From Bathynomus jamesi (taxonomy: Eukaryota > Arthropoda > Malacostraca > Isopoda > Cirolanidae): 64,000 nucleotides of DNA. A program made the translations under genes and the position numbers. How positions within the stretch are numbered: position 1 is the first letter of the stretch; every line of letters starts with the position of its first letter. Below are positions 1 through 10,036 of this stretch, in pieces. Location of the stretch: the NCBI GenBank assembly GCA_023014485.1, contig JAJOZX010000487.1, forward strand, positions 926,001 through 990,000. The letters run 5' to 3'. Under the pieces are notes generated by a model. That model did no database searches. It saw only the letters and a program-made list of their open reading frames with translations, and was not told the DNA's origin.

Positions 1-753
1 GTTAAGTATGAATCTGTAACAACGCCTTAGAGAAAATTGGAAAAGAGTATGGAAATGATCTACTCTCAGAAATGACGCTATACAGTTTCGTGGCGAAGTT
101 TAAGAAAACTGATTCATGAATTACTACGATTGGGAAGGCCATGCTTAGCCCTGGAAGGCGTCCATCGCATCCATAAATGTTTTCAATACGGTTACTAACT
201 TTTTCACACTGAAATGGGGGGATATCCTACTCTGTGAGGTAGGTACCATAGAACGGTATCGGTAATACGAATAAAACGCAAAACAATTAGTTTATTACTA
301 GTCTAGTATAGGGGTGCGAGACGTTTTTGCGATCGTTCGACTTCGACCCCCCTCCTTCCTGCATTAAAAGAAATAATGCGGAATACATAGAACTATAATA
401 TAATCTGTATAGATCAGAGGTTAACAAAAGTAAACAGACACCACGATGATTGTCCTCGAGAAAAGCTCATCATTGGAATGCCAAAAGGTGTGAACTTTAT
501 ATGATGGAAAAGGGAAAGCAACTTGATTCTAAATACAGTATAATGATTCAATAAATATGTTATTATTTATTAGCTTTTATTATCAAATCAAAAACTATGA
601 AAAAAAATCAAGGCTGTCTATTTACTTTTGGCAACCATCTGCAGCAGTGTTTTGAGCTTTCATATCCTAGAAATGTGTGTGTGGGATTGGGTCGGTCTTT
701 GTAAACCTTTTATTCTTAATTTCTACTACAACTTATAACACTGCATGACAAAA
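1..753. other. No recognisable gene
   Basis: AT-rich sequence with short interrupted frames on both strands. I see no conserved motif, terminal repeat or RNA gene. It lies just past the 3' end of the minus-strand multicopy protein gene, so its right part may be that gene's 3' flank. Confidence 0.5.
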
Positions 754-828
754 TTATAAACTTTTTCTGTCCTTCAAACGAAACGAAGTGATTTTTATAA
801 ATTTGGATGCGCTGAATTCAAATCTGAT

Positions 829-836
829 GTCAGAAT
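829..836. repeat. Left target-site duplication of hAT-1 (GTCAGAAT)
   Basis: The 8-bp GTCAGAAT lies directly before the left end and is repeated exactly at 4183-4190 after the right end. Eight bp is the usual hAT duplication length. Confidence 0.93.
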
Positions 837-2541
837 TAGGGCTGGGAATCCGGGATCCCGGGATCCCGGAAGTAAAGTAGATAGCTCATTTCCCAGGAAA
901 ACTATCATCGATCCCGGGATTTCCCGTTATTCTATTTTCAGGGGAGAATTTTAATTAAACACAGTTTTTTTTTTATGAGGTATATTTATTTCATGCAAAG
1001 GCTTTTCACAATTGAAGTTTTCACTCACCTGTTTTTTAAACTTTGAAAACCGTTTTCGCTTGAGTGTGGGGCGAAATAATATCATTTTCTTCCTACTGAA
1101 AAGTGAAACTGAAAATTGATTGGGTAATGACTAATGGGTAACTATATTATCGCTTTGAGTTCGTTCTTTCTAGAAACTCCTAGAATGGATTTTACTTCTA
1201 TTTAAAAAATTTTTAGGATATATTTTATATTAAATTTCATACACATTGCTAGCACTATTATAAACGTGAGAAAAATTGTGAAATTATTTCGTAGATCGCC
1301 CTTTAAAAACGAAATCTTACAAAAATATGTAAGACTTGAGCATAACAAAGAACTTCATCTACAACTCGATTCACAAACAAGATGGAATAGTTTAATAATA
1401 ATGTTGGAAAGATTTGTACAACTAAGAAAACCAGTTTCGAAAGCATTGATTGACCTTGGGATTGGAAAGGACATGGATATTTCAGATGAAGAATTTGAAT
1501 ATATAAATGTTATTATCTCATCTTTAGAACCGGTTAAAATTGGATTGGAGAAGCTTGGTAGCAGAGATGCAACATTGCTCACTGCGGAAGGTATGTTTGC
1601 TTTTATTGTGAATGAGTTGAGAGAACAGAAAACTTGTTTTTCTGCCACCTTAAAACAATCGGTAGAAAAAAGACTTCAAGAGAGACGTAATAAGAAGCTC
1701 GTAGGATTATATAAATATTTAAACAATCCTATAATAACATTTAATTCAACTTGTCCTAATTTTTCACTGCCTTCTAAATCAACATTGCAAACAACTGCCA
1801 AAGAGTTGTTTGCCAGGCTTTTCAGAAAAAGTGAGACGGAGGTAGTGGCAGAAGGTACTCATGTAAATGAACCCTAACATATTTTTGATACACCACTAGA
1901 ACTCAAAGTCTTTTCCTCTAACTCATCTTCAAATCAAAGGTCTTGGAAGAAAAACTGGATGCAGTTGTGCAGAAAGAAATGGGAACCACAGAGCAACAAG
2001 ATTTGCGCCTGAGATAGGACGTAAAGAACATCATAAAAGAAATGAATGTTTATGAAGCCACTGGTAATAGAGCAGAAATTTAAACCTCTTATTTAATGCT
2101 CTCCTAATCAGTTTGGTTTTAAAAGGTCCTACTCAACTGACTTGTGTATCTATGTACTTAAAGAAACAATATCTCTGTACTATCCGAATGTTTTGGCATC
2201 TTTGCGGGGTGAAACAAGGCTCGTTGCTCTCTCCTATGCCGTTTAATGTGTATATTGACGGATTAATTGCTTCACTTAATGAGGCAACAGTGGGATGTCG
2301 TATAGATAACACAAGGATAAATAACTTAGTTTATGCCGATGATATGGTGTTAATAAGGCCTTCTGTTAAACGTCTGGATCGGCTACTAAAAGTCTGCGAA
2401 GTGTATTCGCAGAAACATGATATTCTTTTTAATGTTACAAAAACTAAGGTATGCAATTTCATCCTAAAAGCTGTAATCAACCAGCTGATATTAGGTTTAA
2501 AATGAAAGGTGAAGTAATTGAGGAAGTACAAGAGTTTAAGT

Positions 2542-3226
2542 CAGGGGTGGGGAACCTGCGGCCTTTTGGGGTAGTAGTTGCGGCCTTCTGCCTACTTGAC
2601 ATTCAGAATTCATACCGTACGATAATGGACAGCAACTGATACCCTTTTAGGGCTTTAGGCTATTTCATTAGATCATGGTTTCAGCTTCACTGCTTCTTAC
2701 ACATACAAGCCTTCTTTATGGCTTGAACAATAGGAAATATGGCAACGTTTTTGTATGTGACTCAAATCAAAACGCGCTTGAGATCTCAGATGACGAGTAT
2801 GCACCTGTAGGACCAACTAAAACAACGGTTAACGATGTTGGAACCAAATATACGACTCCTGTCCCGCAATAAGCAGTCACAAAAAAGTCATTAAATGGTT
2901 TATCACTTTTTCACTTAATATTAACATCATTTCACTTAATATCATTTTTCACTTAATATTAGTTCTATTGTCAATTATTCGCCCCCCCCCCCAAAATGCA
3001 CTTGCTGAATTTTTTATGTATCATAAAAACCCTCACGTATTATCAAGTTTGATTTAAAATTAGTAAATATGTAGATTGTAGACTAAAATATGACATTTTG
3101 TTGTACTGTATATGTTAAATACTCAGCATGCGGCCTAATAGGGTCTTGGTTAAATGAAATGCGGCCTAATAGGGTCTTGGTTAAATGAAATGCGGCCTTC
3201 CAATGAAAAAAGGTTCCCCACCCCTG
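2542..3226. mobile_element. Non-autonomous hAT (MITE-like), 685 bp
   Basis: It has 16-bp inverted ends, CAGGGGTGGGGAACCT at the left and the complement at the right. The perfect 8-bp duplication GTTTAAGT is at 2534-2541 and 3227-3234. No transposase is recognisable; a 65-codon frame at 2675-2872 has no motif I know. The right part holds a 31-bp tandem repeat and the centre has several TTTCACTTAATAT repeats. Confidence 0.93.
3128..3197. repeat. 31-bp tandem repeat in the MITE
   Basis: The unit starting ATGCGGCCTAATAGGGTCTT begins at 3128 and 3159, and a partial third copy begins at 3190. The first two copies are identical, which suggests recent slippage. Confidence 0.85.
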
Positions 3227-4182
3227 GTTTAAGTATTTAGGTCAAACTATTACCAGCTCCTTGAGTGATGACTCGGATATAAGAAAACAATCTCGAAGCC
3301 TTTGTGCTAAAGCGAATATGACTATAAGGAACTTTCGGTTCTGTACAAGTGAAGGTAAAGACACTCTCTTTCGTACTTTCTGCAGTAATATATACAGACA
3401 GCAACTCTGGGTAAATTATAAAAAAAGTTCTGGCAGAACCCTAAATTTGCTGTACAACAGGTCCTTTAGACTCTTACATAAATTACCCCCGAGATGCTCA
3501 GCTTCGCAAATGTTTGCCACCCGCAATGTCCTGAGCTTCCCGGAGGTAACAAGACGTACTCACTACAGTCTAATGCCAAGAATTAAAAAATCAACCAACC
3601 CGATTATACAAGCTATCCATGAGTCCTGCCGTTTATCCTCTAAGGCGGCGGCGTGCTGAGTCTAAGCTATGGAATTCTTGGTACGAAAACGTCTGTCTGT
3701 AGCTCCACTTAACTCCAACATTACTGTATTATTTCTAATCACCTGTATATATTTCTATCCTTAGTATGTGAACTGTCATTGTATTAATAATATTTGTCAC
3801 TATGGACTATAGTCTGCCAATAAACCTTTTCATTTTCATTTTCAATTCCTCCAACTTCAGTAGAGTGGGAAAGAGCATTTTCTGCTGTATGATTATTCAT
3901 CACAAAACGCCGAACATCTTTAGGTGATAATAGTATTGATCATCTGTGTTTCTTAAAGCATTATTTTAAATCGTAATCCAAATAAATCAATAATTTCAGT
4001 TTTATTAGTCTCCAGAAAGTTTTTATCAAAGCATGTTTTTGTTCAACAAAAGGAAATTTTCTCTTTAGTTATTTAATTTATTCCAGTACTTCAACCTTAT
4101 TCAATTTTTTTAATCCCGGGATTGCAAGTTTTTTAATCCCGTTTCCCGAGATTAAGAAAAGAGCGGGAAATGCTCAGCCCTA

Positions 4183-4190
4183 GTCAGAAT
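4183..4190. repeat. Right target-site duplication of hAT-1 (GTCAGAAT)
   Basis: Exact copy of the 8 bp at 829-836. Confidence 0.93.
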
Positions 4191-5958
4191 ACCTAGTACA
4201 GTATATCATCCACCGTTTTGAAGGGACGTGTAATAAAAGTTTTATATACAGATTAGAATATATTGAATACCTCAACATAATTATTAGAAGATCAGAACAA
4301 CAACCGAAATCTTTTTGCTGATGTTTTTCGTTTGTACATACTCTCGAGAGTTTCCCTAATGAGAAACCAGCAATATTCAGACAACATACTGGAATTCCAC
4401 CTTCCTGGAACCGCTTTTCCGTAATGGCTATTTCCTGATGGAATCTTTCGCCGTGCTCGTCGCTAACGGCGCCCAAATTGTTTGGAAAGAAATCTAAATG
4501 GGAGTCAAAGAAATGCACCGTCAAGGACATATTACAACCCATAGATTTATAGCACCTTAACATCTCATTCACCACGATAACATAATCGTCAGATTTGACT
4601 TTACCAAGAAAGTTCGAACAAACCGATTTGAAGGCCACCCATGCTGCTTTTACTAACTCATTTAATTTGCTTTCAAAATTGGTATCCTTCATAATTTTCC
4701 TTACTTGTGGGCCAACAAAAATTCCTTCTCTGATTTTAGCTTCGCTAAACTTGGAAATAATATATTCCTTAAATAAATAAACGCCTCACTGTTCTCGTCC
4801 ATAGCTTTAACAAAATTTTCATCAAGCCCAGTTTGATATGAAGTGGTGGCAATAACACTTTTTTGGATCTACTAAAGGCTCATTGGAAATATTTGTCTGT
4901 CCTGGAACAAAACTCATCGTGGCAGGCCAATCTTTACAGACAAAATAGCGATCTCTAGCGCGACTGTCCCACTCGCATAAAAAGCAAGAATACTGTGTGT
5001 ACCCTTGCTGCATTCCAAGGCGAAGGCCTATAACTTTTAAATCACCTCAGATATTCAACTTATATTTATTATAGTTAATGGATCTAAGTAAAATACGCAT
5101 ATTCTCATATGTTTCTTTTATGTGGACCGTATGTGCAATTGGGACAGAAGGATAAGTATTTCCTTTGTGTAGAAGCACTGCCTTCAAACTTAATTTGGAG
5201 GAATCAATGATGATGCCCCAAAGATTCCATTAAATTGTCTACATCATTACAAAACACAATACCATCAAAAAAAGGTAATGAAATCATTCTGACGCTTTCT
5301 ACATGAAGTTATGTTGGTGCCCTTTTCTAAAAGATTCCACCCTTCCAGCCTAGATCCTAGAAGTTCAGCCTGATTTTTCAAAAGATTCAAATCTCTCACG
5401 AGATCATTTAGTTCTGCCTGTGTAATAAGGTGAGGTGACGATGATGTGGATGGCAGAAATTCTTGATCTGCAAGCTCATTGGCTGCTTGTGGTTCAATTT
5501 CACTTTCGGAGTGGCAGTATTTCTCGTCCAAAGTCCATTCTTTTGGTGGCTTAGGAACTGGCAGGGTTTCATCATGAGGAACTGGTCGCATAGCTGATGG
5601 CAGGTTTGGATATCGTATTGCATGTTTGGATTTCAAAGAGAAACCTCGTATATTTGTTAAATAAAAGTAGCAGTCACTAACATGATCTTTTGGCTCTCTC
5701 CAGACCATAGGGACAGCAAACGGCATTCATGGACGTGAATCTTGTAACCACGCTCTTAAGCTCCTTGCACACGAAATGCAACATATGTTGGGAGGCCAGC
5801 TTCTGTCCTGATCACCGACTTTGCATCCAAAATATAACTCATATGCCTTTTTAACCAGAGGGTTAAATGTTTGTTTTTGGGATTTCAATATTAGTTCGCC
5901 ACACACACACACCACACAACACAAATAAATCGGCACTGGTTACACATTTTCTAGACAT

Positions 5959-6422
5959 TATTGAAGTTAAAACGTGAAAGCAATGTGCCGTGTAATCTTT
6001 ATCCATTGTGTGTTGTGACAGAATATATATCCCATATATATATATATGGGATTGAATTCAGAATGGTCCCCTATATTGCGCATAACTAAGAATTATAAAT
6101 TATAAAATAAAATTGGGAAGCTAAAATGTGGTGTCCGTCAAATAAATCAATGCGAAATAAATAGCACAGTTATATGAACTGTCAGCGTGTGTCAACTATC
6201 ATTCTTGGCTCTGAACAAATGTTCTCGTAGTCGAATACCATTAAGAGTTGGCAGTTTTCGGAAAATTAAAAAAAAATATTAAGTGTTTCCAAATACCATC
6301 TGAATGTGAGAGTTACAAGGGTTACAAGGAGTTATAAGGAAAAGAAGTACCTCAAAAGGCCTTGCGGCCCATACCGAGGAGGTACTAATGGCAACGGGTG
6401 CCAGGGAAAATTTTCTACACCC
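5959..6422. other. AT-rich spacer, no gene seen
   Basis: It contains a short (TA)n run near 6025-6048 and otherwise no motif. It could hold the promoter of the minus-strand multicopy gene, but I see no clear element. Confidence 0.4.
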
Positions 6423-6840
6423 TCAAATAGTGTGCAAGATTTGGTTTAACCTTTTCTTGAAGTGATCCACAGAGGAAATGTTCACAACTTCTGAAGGTAA
6501 CCTGTTCCACGTGTCACAGATCTTATACGTAAAGTAATTCCCACACACACTAGTCCTAAACTGTTTCAAATCCAACTTCCAACCACTGTTGCGAGTTGGG
6601 TTATCATTTAAACTAAACATGCTTCTAAAATCGACATCGTTGAACCCGCGTAAGAGCTTGAGAACCTCGATGAGTTGATCGCGCAGCCTCCGAGTTTCCA
6701 GCGAAAACAAGTTCAGGGCGCGTAAGCGTCGATTGTAGCCCATATGCCTAACGGAAGGGATTAACTTTGTGGCCCTCGCCTGCACTCGCTCCAGCCTCTC
6801 AATATCTTTTCTGAGGGTGGGCGACCAGAGAGAGAGAGAG
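6423..6840 (-). pseudogene. CR1/L2-type LINE, C-terminal RT tail
   Basis: The minus-strand frame contains WSPTLRKDIERLERVQARAT, then SLETRRLRDQLIEVLKLLRG and a terminal YKICDTWNRLPSEVV, the conserved C-terminal region after the reverse transcriptase in CR1/L2-like LINEs. Only the last ~140 codons remain, a typical 5'-truncated copy. The break at 6829-6842 is an (AG)n run; the codons upstream of it have no LINE character. Confidence 0.8.
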
Positions 6841-7109
6841 AGAGGAAAAGAAATACTAAGTGGTAATATTTGAGGCTTATATGAAATATTATTTTTCGAA
6901 AAACTACTCCTGAACAATATATGATTATTATTTACATTTTTCCTAAATTATTTTCTATATATATATATATACAGTGCTCGAAGTGGGAAAAAAAAAGGTA
7001 GCGGGATGGTAAACGCGAATCATAAATATATATATAAACTCGAAATTTTCATAATGTGCAAAGCCTCAGCCTCCGGAAATGGCAGATTTTTATGTAACTA
7101 GAAATTTTT

Positions 7110-7110
<1 letters not shown>

Positions 7111-7147
<37 letters not shown>
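7111..7147. repeat. (TA)n microsatellite
   Basis: An uninterrupted TA run inside hAT-3; similar runs flank the element on both sides. Confidence 0.95.
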
Positions 7148-7149
<2 letters not shown>

Positions 7150-7267
7150 AAATCGAGAAAAAAATATTCGTTACACTGCCATTAAAAAACTGTTACAAAA
7201 AATAAAATATCTGTAAATAATCATTCCTTTAATTTATGTGAAATTAATTTTATCATCCTACGTACCT

Positions 7268-7546
7268 TTAAAATAGTTTCCAGATGTTATCAGTGTTATG
7301 GCTGTGCGCAAACTTGTTTATTGGAGCTTGGCAATTCGTGTTATCTGCATCTCGGCGACTTTTTTCTAGCCAAGATTTAACATAGTCTACGGGATCAAAA
7401 CTGCTCACTGGTGGGCCAGTCATTGAAATAAACATTAGATTAGATGCGGTCTTCATGCGCAAAGAATTTCGTTCAGAAGAGATGATAAGATTCATGTTGC
7501 TAAATGATCTCTCACATTCTGCCTGTTCTATTTCTGGAAAATCATA
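7268..7546 (-). pseudogene. hAT-3 transposase C-terminal remnant
   Basis: Reading leftwards from about 7546, the frame gives EQAECERSFSNMNLIISSER, the E-R-S/G-F-S hAT dimerisation motif, then FDPVDYVKSWLEKSRRDADN and a stop near 7268. Only the last ~90 residues survive. The pattern resembles hAT transposases of the ZMYM/ZNF862-like group. Confidence 0.65.
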
Positions 7547-7685
7547 TTTAGTTTGTAAAGTTCCGGAATGATTTTAAGGTAAATATGAAGTAGTGGGATG
7601 ATTTTACATTTAATTAAAAGTTGTGGGATGGCATCCCACCCCATCCCGCCTCACTTCGAGCACTGTATATATTATATATATATAT

Positions 7686-7740
<55 letters not shown>

Positions 7741-7741
<1 letters not shown>

Positions 7742-7885
7742 CCTTTGGTTAGCTTCCGCCCGAATTGTTAATTCTGACGAAGGTCAAGCTTTTCACTCCA
7801 CCTTAGACCTACAGTTTAACGTGGAATCCGAAACACTCCCCATCAGCAGCCTAGTATCTTAACCACTAGGCCACCTAGGGTACCC
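7741..7885 (-). mobile_element. tRNA-like SINE fragment
   Basis: On the minus strand the segment starts GGTGGCCTAGTGGTTAAGAT, an A-box-like tRNA sequence, with a weak B-box about 40 bp later (GTTTCGGATTCC). It is followed by (TA)n. The call is tentative because the B-box is diverged. Confidence 0.45.
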
Positions 7886-7917
7886 ATTTATCTACCAACC
7901 ACTTTCTTTTTATTGTG

Positions 7918-8027
7918 TGGAAGGATGAACAGCTGGGTTTTTGCTGCGCGCCGGCTGCCGTCGGGTCCCGAACCCTAGGCCGATGGATTCGTAGTCAGCT
8001 ACGCTAACCACTACACCACCGAGGCGC
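7918..8027 (-). mobile_element. tRNA-derived SINE
   Basis: The minus strand reads GGTGGTGTAGTGGTTAGCG (A-box), then an anticodon-arm-like stretch and GGTTCGGGACCC (B-box), followed by a non-tRNA body. Internal RNA polymerase III promoters of this type drive SINEs. A functional tRNA is unlikely because the acceptor stem does not close. Confidence 0.6.
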
Positions 8028-8048
8028 ATATATATATATATATATATA

Positions 8049-8968
8049 CAGGGTGGGCGGAAAGTAGCTCCCTATTTTGGATTGGTAAAAAAATATGTAT
8101 ATTATTCATTTATTTCAGAAAAAAATAATATGAAAAGGTAGGCATACATGGTAGGTTTTCTCTAAAATTCAATGTGGGCTCCAACTCTTTCCACCAGCTT
8201 CTGGAGCCGCCCAGGAATGGCGTCCACTGACTTTAGCAGGAACTCCGGCGGGATGGAGGACATGACTTCCCGAATTCGGTCCTCCAGTTCTTCCAATGTC
8301 CTCGGTTTGGTGCGGTAGATCTTCCTTTACCCACCCCCAAAGAAAGAAGTCGCACGGTTACCGCTGAAAAACGGCAGAATCGGTTCAGTGTAACGGTGTG
8401 GTGTGGTATGACCTCAGATCAGGTTGTGGGCCGTTCCTTCTGCGGAACACCATGAATGCTGAGCGGTACCTTGCTATGTTGCGAAACGAGGTCTGGCCGG
8501 TTGTCAGCACATGGAGAACATCGACGATCTGATATTTATGCAAGATGGCGCCCTCCGCACTTCGCTCTTGTTGTCCGTGAGTGGCTGGATGCCCACTTCC
8601 CTGGGCGTTGGATGGGTCGTCGTGGTCCAATCAATGGCAGCCAGGAGCCCCGACTTGACACCGTGCGACTTCTTTCTTTGGGGGTGAGTAAAGGAAGAAG
8701 TCTACCGCACCAAACCGAGGACATTGGAAGAACTGGAGGACCGAATTCGGGAAGTCATGTCCTCCATCCCGCCGGAGTTCCTGCTAAGTCAGTGGACGCC
8801 ATTCCGGGCGGCTCCAGAAGCTGGTGGAAAGAGTTGGAGCCCACATTGAATTTTAGAGAAAACCTACCATGTATGCCTACCTTTTCATACTATTTCTTCT
8901 GAAATAAATGGATAATATACGTATTTTTTTACCAATCCAAAATAGGGAGCTACTTTCCGCCCACCCTG
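8049..8968. mobile_element. Foldback mariner-type transposon
   Basis: The ends are CAGGGTGGGCGGAAAGTAGC and its complement, each next to TA, the Tc1/mariner target. The first ~290 bp (8049-8340) are an inverted copy of the last ~290 bp (8680-8968), so the element is a long palindrome around a single-copy centre. Both arms encode the C-terminal part of the transposase. It probably arose by inverted duplication of a deleted copy. Confidence 0.88.
8390..8850 (+). pseudogene. Mariner-type transposase fragment
   Basis: Pieces in several frames read VWCGMTSDQVVGPFF, LIFMQDGAP, FALVVREWLDAHFPGRW and TPCDFFLWG, then a helical C-terminus (TLEELEDRIREVMSSIPPEF). The aspartate of QDGAP and the D of PCDFFLWG match the second and third catalytic acids of mariner-type DDD transposases. 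The N-terminal DNA-binding half and first catalytic Asp are absent, so it is non-functional. Confidence 0.8.
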
Positions 8969-9002
8969 TATATCTAAAAAAAAATTTAAATAAAAAAATC
9001 TT

Positions 9003-9205
9003 GGATCACCTAAAGATCAGGGCCCCAACCTTCTTTAGTTAGTTTTAAAAGGCTAACTAACGAAAATATCACGACCTAACCTAACCAATCGTCAAGGGCA
9101 TACAGTTGACCTAATGATTGGTTAGGTTAGATCGTGATATTTTCGTTAGTTAGCCTTATAAGGATAACTAAGAAAGCTGGGGGCCCTGAACTTCAGGTGA
9201 TTCAA
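9003..9205. mobile_element. Palindromic MITE (foldback), ~200 bp
   Basis: The arms from GGATCACCTAAAGATCAGGG and from CTAACTAACGAAAATATCACG are repeated inverted up to 9205 around a short centre near 9113-9120. There is no coding sequence. One arm also matches 31450-31490, just outside the Merlin's right end. Confidence 0.8.
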
Positions 9206-9853
9206 ACTCTTTCTCCGACATATGAATATATTTTTACGAGTCTTGATAATGTTTAAAAAATTATTTACCGTCTCTGTAATCTTATTTTAAGAATTTTACG
9301 ACTCCATTCTAGAAAATTTAATTTCTTAAATTTTAAACTTTAAAATTGTAATTTCGGATTTCTCTCATTAATTTACATTTTTGGGGTTTTACTTAGTTTG
9401 GCGTAGTTAAAATCCAATTGAAACGGCAGGTTTCCTTTACGCAAGTTACTCTACGAGTATATAAGTCATTCGGGGTTGCGTAACGGTCTAAATATCAAAA
9501 CAATTTGTAATCGCTCTTAAGGGACGATATGTTGCGATACATTAATCTTCAGATTTGGAAGTAGGATTTCAAATTTTAAAAATTCATCATACTTCGAGTC
9601 CTAGTTTTAAATACCTTTATGACCATGTTTTCATTACTTGTTTTGCTTTACCGCTTCTTGGATCTTATTATGAATTAATTGAAACGATCTTAAAAACTCT
9701 TTCTATTTTCGTTTTACTTTTGCGGAGTAGATATTATTTATGTTGTTCACAATTTGTACCTTTGTGTGGGTTTGGGATATAAAATCAGTATTAAAGGAAC
9801 CAAATTAGGATTTGATTATAATTCAGTCATTATTTTCTCTACCATCCTTCCAG
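9206..9853. other. AT-rich, probably intron or upstream sequence of the protease exon
   Basis: No recognisable coding exon. The last ~25 bases form a pyrimidine-rich tract ending in CAG, a splice acceptor for the next feature. Confidence 0.4.
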
Positions 9854-10036
9854 GGAGATTCAGGAAGCCCCCTCGTGGCTTGCAACAACGGCATAAGGTG
9901 TACAGTTATTGGGATTGTGAGTTTCGGCTATCGGATATGCAAGAACGTTGGTCTTCCAGCGGTGTTCACCAGAATAACAACCTACAAGCGATGGATTGAC
10001 ATCAACACGACTCCCATCTTCTATCATATTGTCTAA
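9854..10036 (+). CDS. Trypsin-like (S1) serine protease, last exon
   Basis: The exon begins after an acceptor (TACCATCCTTCCAG) with the codons for GDSGSPL, the nucleophile-serine motif of S1 peptidases (usual form GDSGGPL). It continues through GIVSFGYRICKN, the segment holding the last Cys of the domain, and VFTRITTYKRWI, the C-terminal strand and helix of the fold. It ends at TAA 10034-10036. S1 proteases are secreted endopeptidases with a His-Asp-Ser triad; only the Ser exon is here, and earlier exons should lie upstream beyond this window's TE block or have been lost. The second Gly of GDSGG is Ser, which also occurs in natural family members. AATAAA at 10219-10224 suits a polyadenylation signal. 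It is the only fragment that looks like a normal host gene; a processed or orphan remnant is possible. Confidence 0.75.
   Translation, partial: GDSGSPLVACNNGIRCTVIGIVSFGYRICKNVGLPAVFTRITTYKRWIDINTTPIFYHIV

Larger units (their letters stand above)
2113..3659 (+). pseudogene. LINE reverse transcriptase, interrupted by a MITE
   Basis: The frame at 2200-2460 carries GVKQGSLLSPMPFNVYIDGL and then the catalytic YADDMVLI box of non-LTR reverse transcriptases. The second half, 3261-3659, holds the thumb/C-terminal region (LPPRCSASQMFATRNVLSFP). The pattern matches the RTs often labelled 'jockey-like' in animal genomes; I am not sure of the clade. The 5' third, including any endonuclease, is missing. 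A 685-bp element sits between the halves, and the frame reads straight across its duplicated target (EVQEFK before, YLGQTIT after). Confidence 0.85.
2090..3845 (+). mobile_element. LINE fragment (non-LTR retrotransposon) inside hAT-1
   Basis: Only the reverse-transcriptase half and 3' tail are present, a 5'-truncated insertion. It starts near 2090 (frame around NQFGFKRSYSTD) and ends at 3845 in a short ATTTTC-repeat tail after an AATAAA-like signal (3821-3828). I could not identify a target duplication. The host hAT transposase frame stops at the left edge and resumes right after the tail. Confidence 0.8.
1266..3977 (+). pseudogene. hAT-1 transposase, split by a LINE
   Basis: The open frame 1266-1877 (203 aa) contains LDSQTRWNSLIIMLERF, the hAT signature around the RNase-H-like catalytic domain (family form D-x-x-T-R-W-N-S). 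Coding resemblance continues with frameshifts to about 2085. After the LINE, 3848-3977 resumes with PTSVEWERAFSA and ITKRRTSLGDNSIDHLCFLK, the C-terminal hAT dimerisation region, ending at TAA 3975-3977. The N-terminal BED zinc finger and part of the catalytic core are not visible. It is inactive: truncated, frameshifted and interrupted. Confidence 0.85.
837..4182 (+). mobile_element. hAT DNA transposon (hAT-1), with nested insertions
   Basis: The ends are inverted: TAGGGCTGGGAATCC on the left and a complement reading TAGGGCTGAGCATTTCCC on the right, with further CCGGGAT-rich subterminal motifs at 850-930 and 4110-4160. A perfect 8-bp duplication flanks it. It encodes a hAT-type transposase on the plus strand and is interrupted by a LINE, itself interrupted by a small non-autonomous hAT. 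Without the nested LINE it would be about 1.6 kb, so it may already have been internally deleted. The insertion site is inside the multicopy minus-strand gene. Confidence 0.93.
754..5958 (-). pseudogene. Arthropod multicopy 'HGERFHQE' protein, interrupted by a hAT
   Basis: Fragments in several frames read in order from an ATG at 5958-5956. First comes a Cys-rich N-terminus (about 5727-5936, with C..C pairs and the segment VKKAYELYFGCKVGDQD). Then a linker with MPFAVPMVW and PSAMRPVPHDETLPVPKPP (5265-5726), a C..C block with QQGYTQYSCFLCEWDSRA (4822-5013), and a C-terminal block with FFPNNLGAVSDEHGERFHQE (4190-4692). The family is one I know as a highly repeated, uncharacterised arthropod protein, probably transposon-derived; its function is unknown. 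A (GT)n run near 5900 throws the N-terminus out of frame. The frame runs into the 8-bp duplication of the hAT at 4183-4190 and continues on the other side from 836 to a stop at 754-756, so the hAT inserted inside this ORF. It is broken by frameshifts and the insertion and cannot be functional as written. Confidence 0.75.
6972..7665 (-). mobile_element. Deleted hAT transposon (hAT-3), 694 bp
   Basis: The ends are inverted: CAGTGCTCGAAGTGGG on the left and CTCACTTCGAGCACTG on the right. They lie in TA-rich sequence (left flank TATATATA, right flank TATATATT), a plausible but imperfect 8-bp duplication. A transposase remnant lies inside on the minus strand. Confidence 0.8.
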
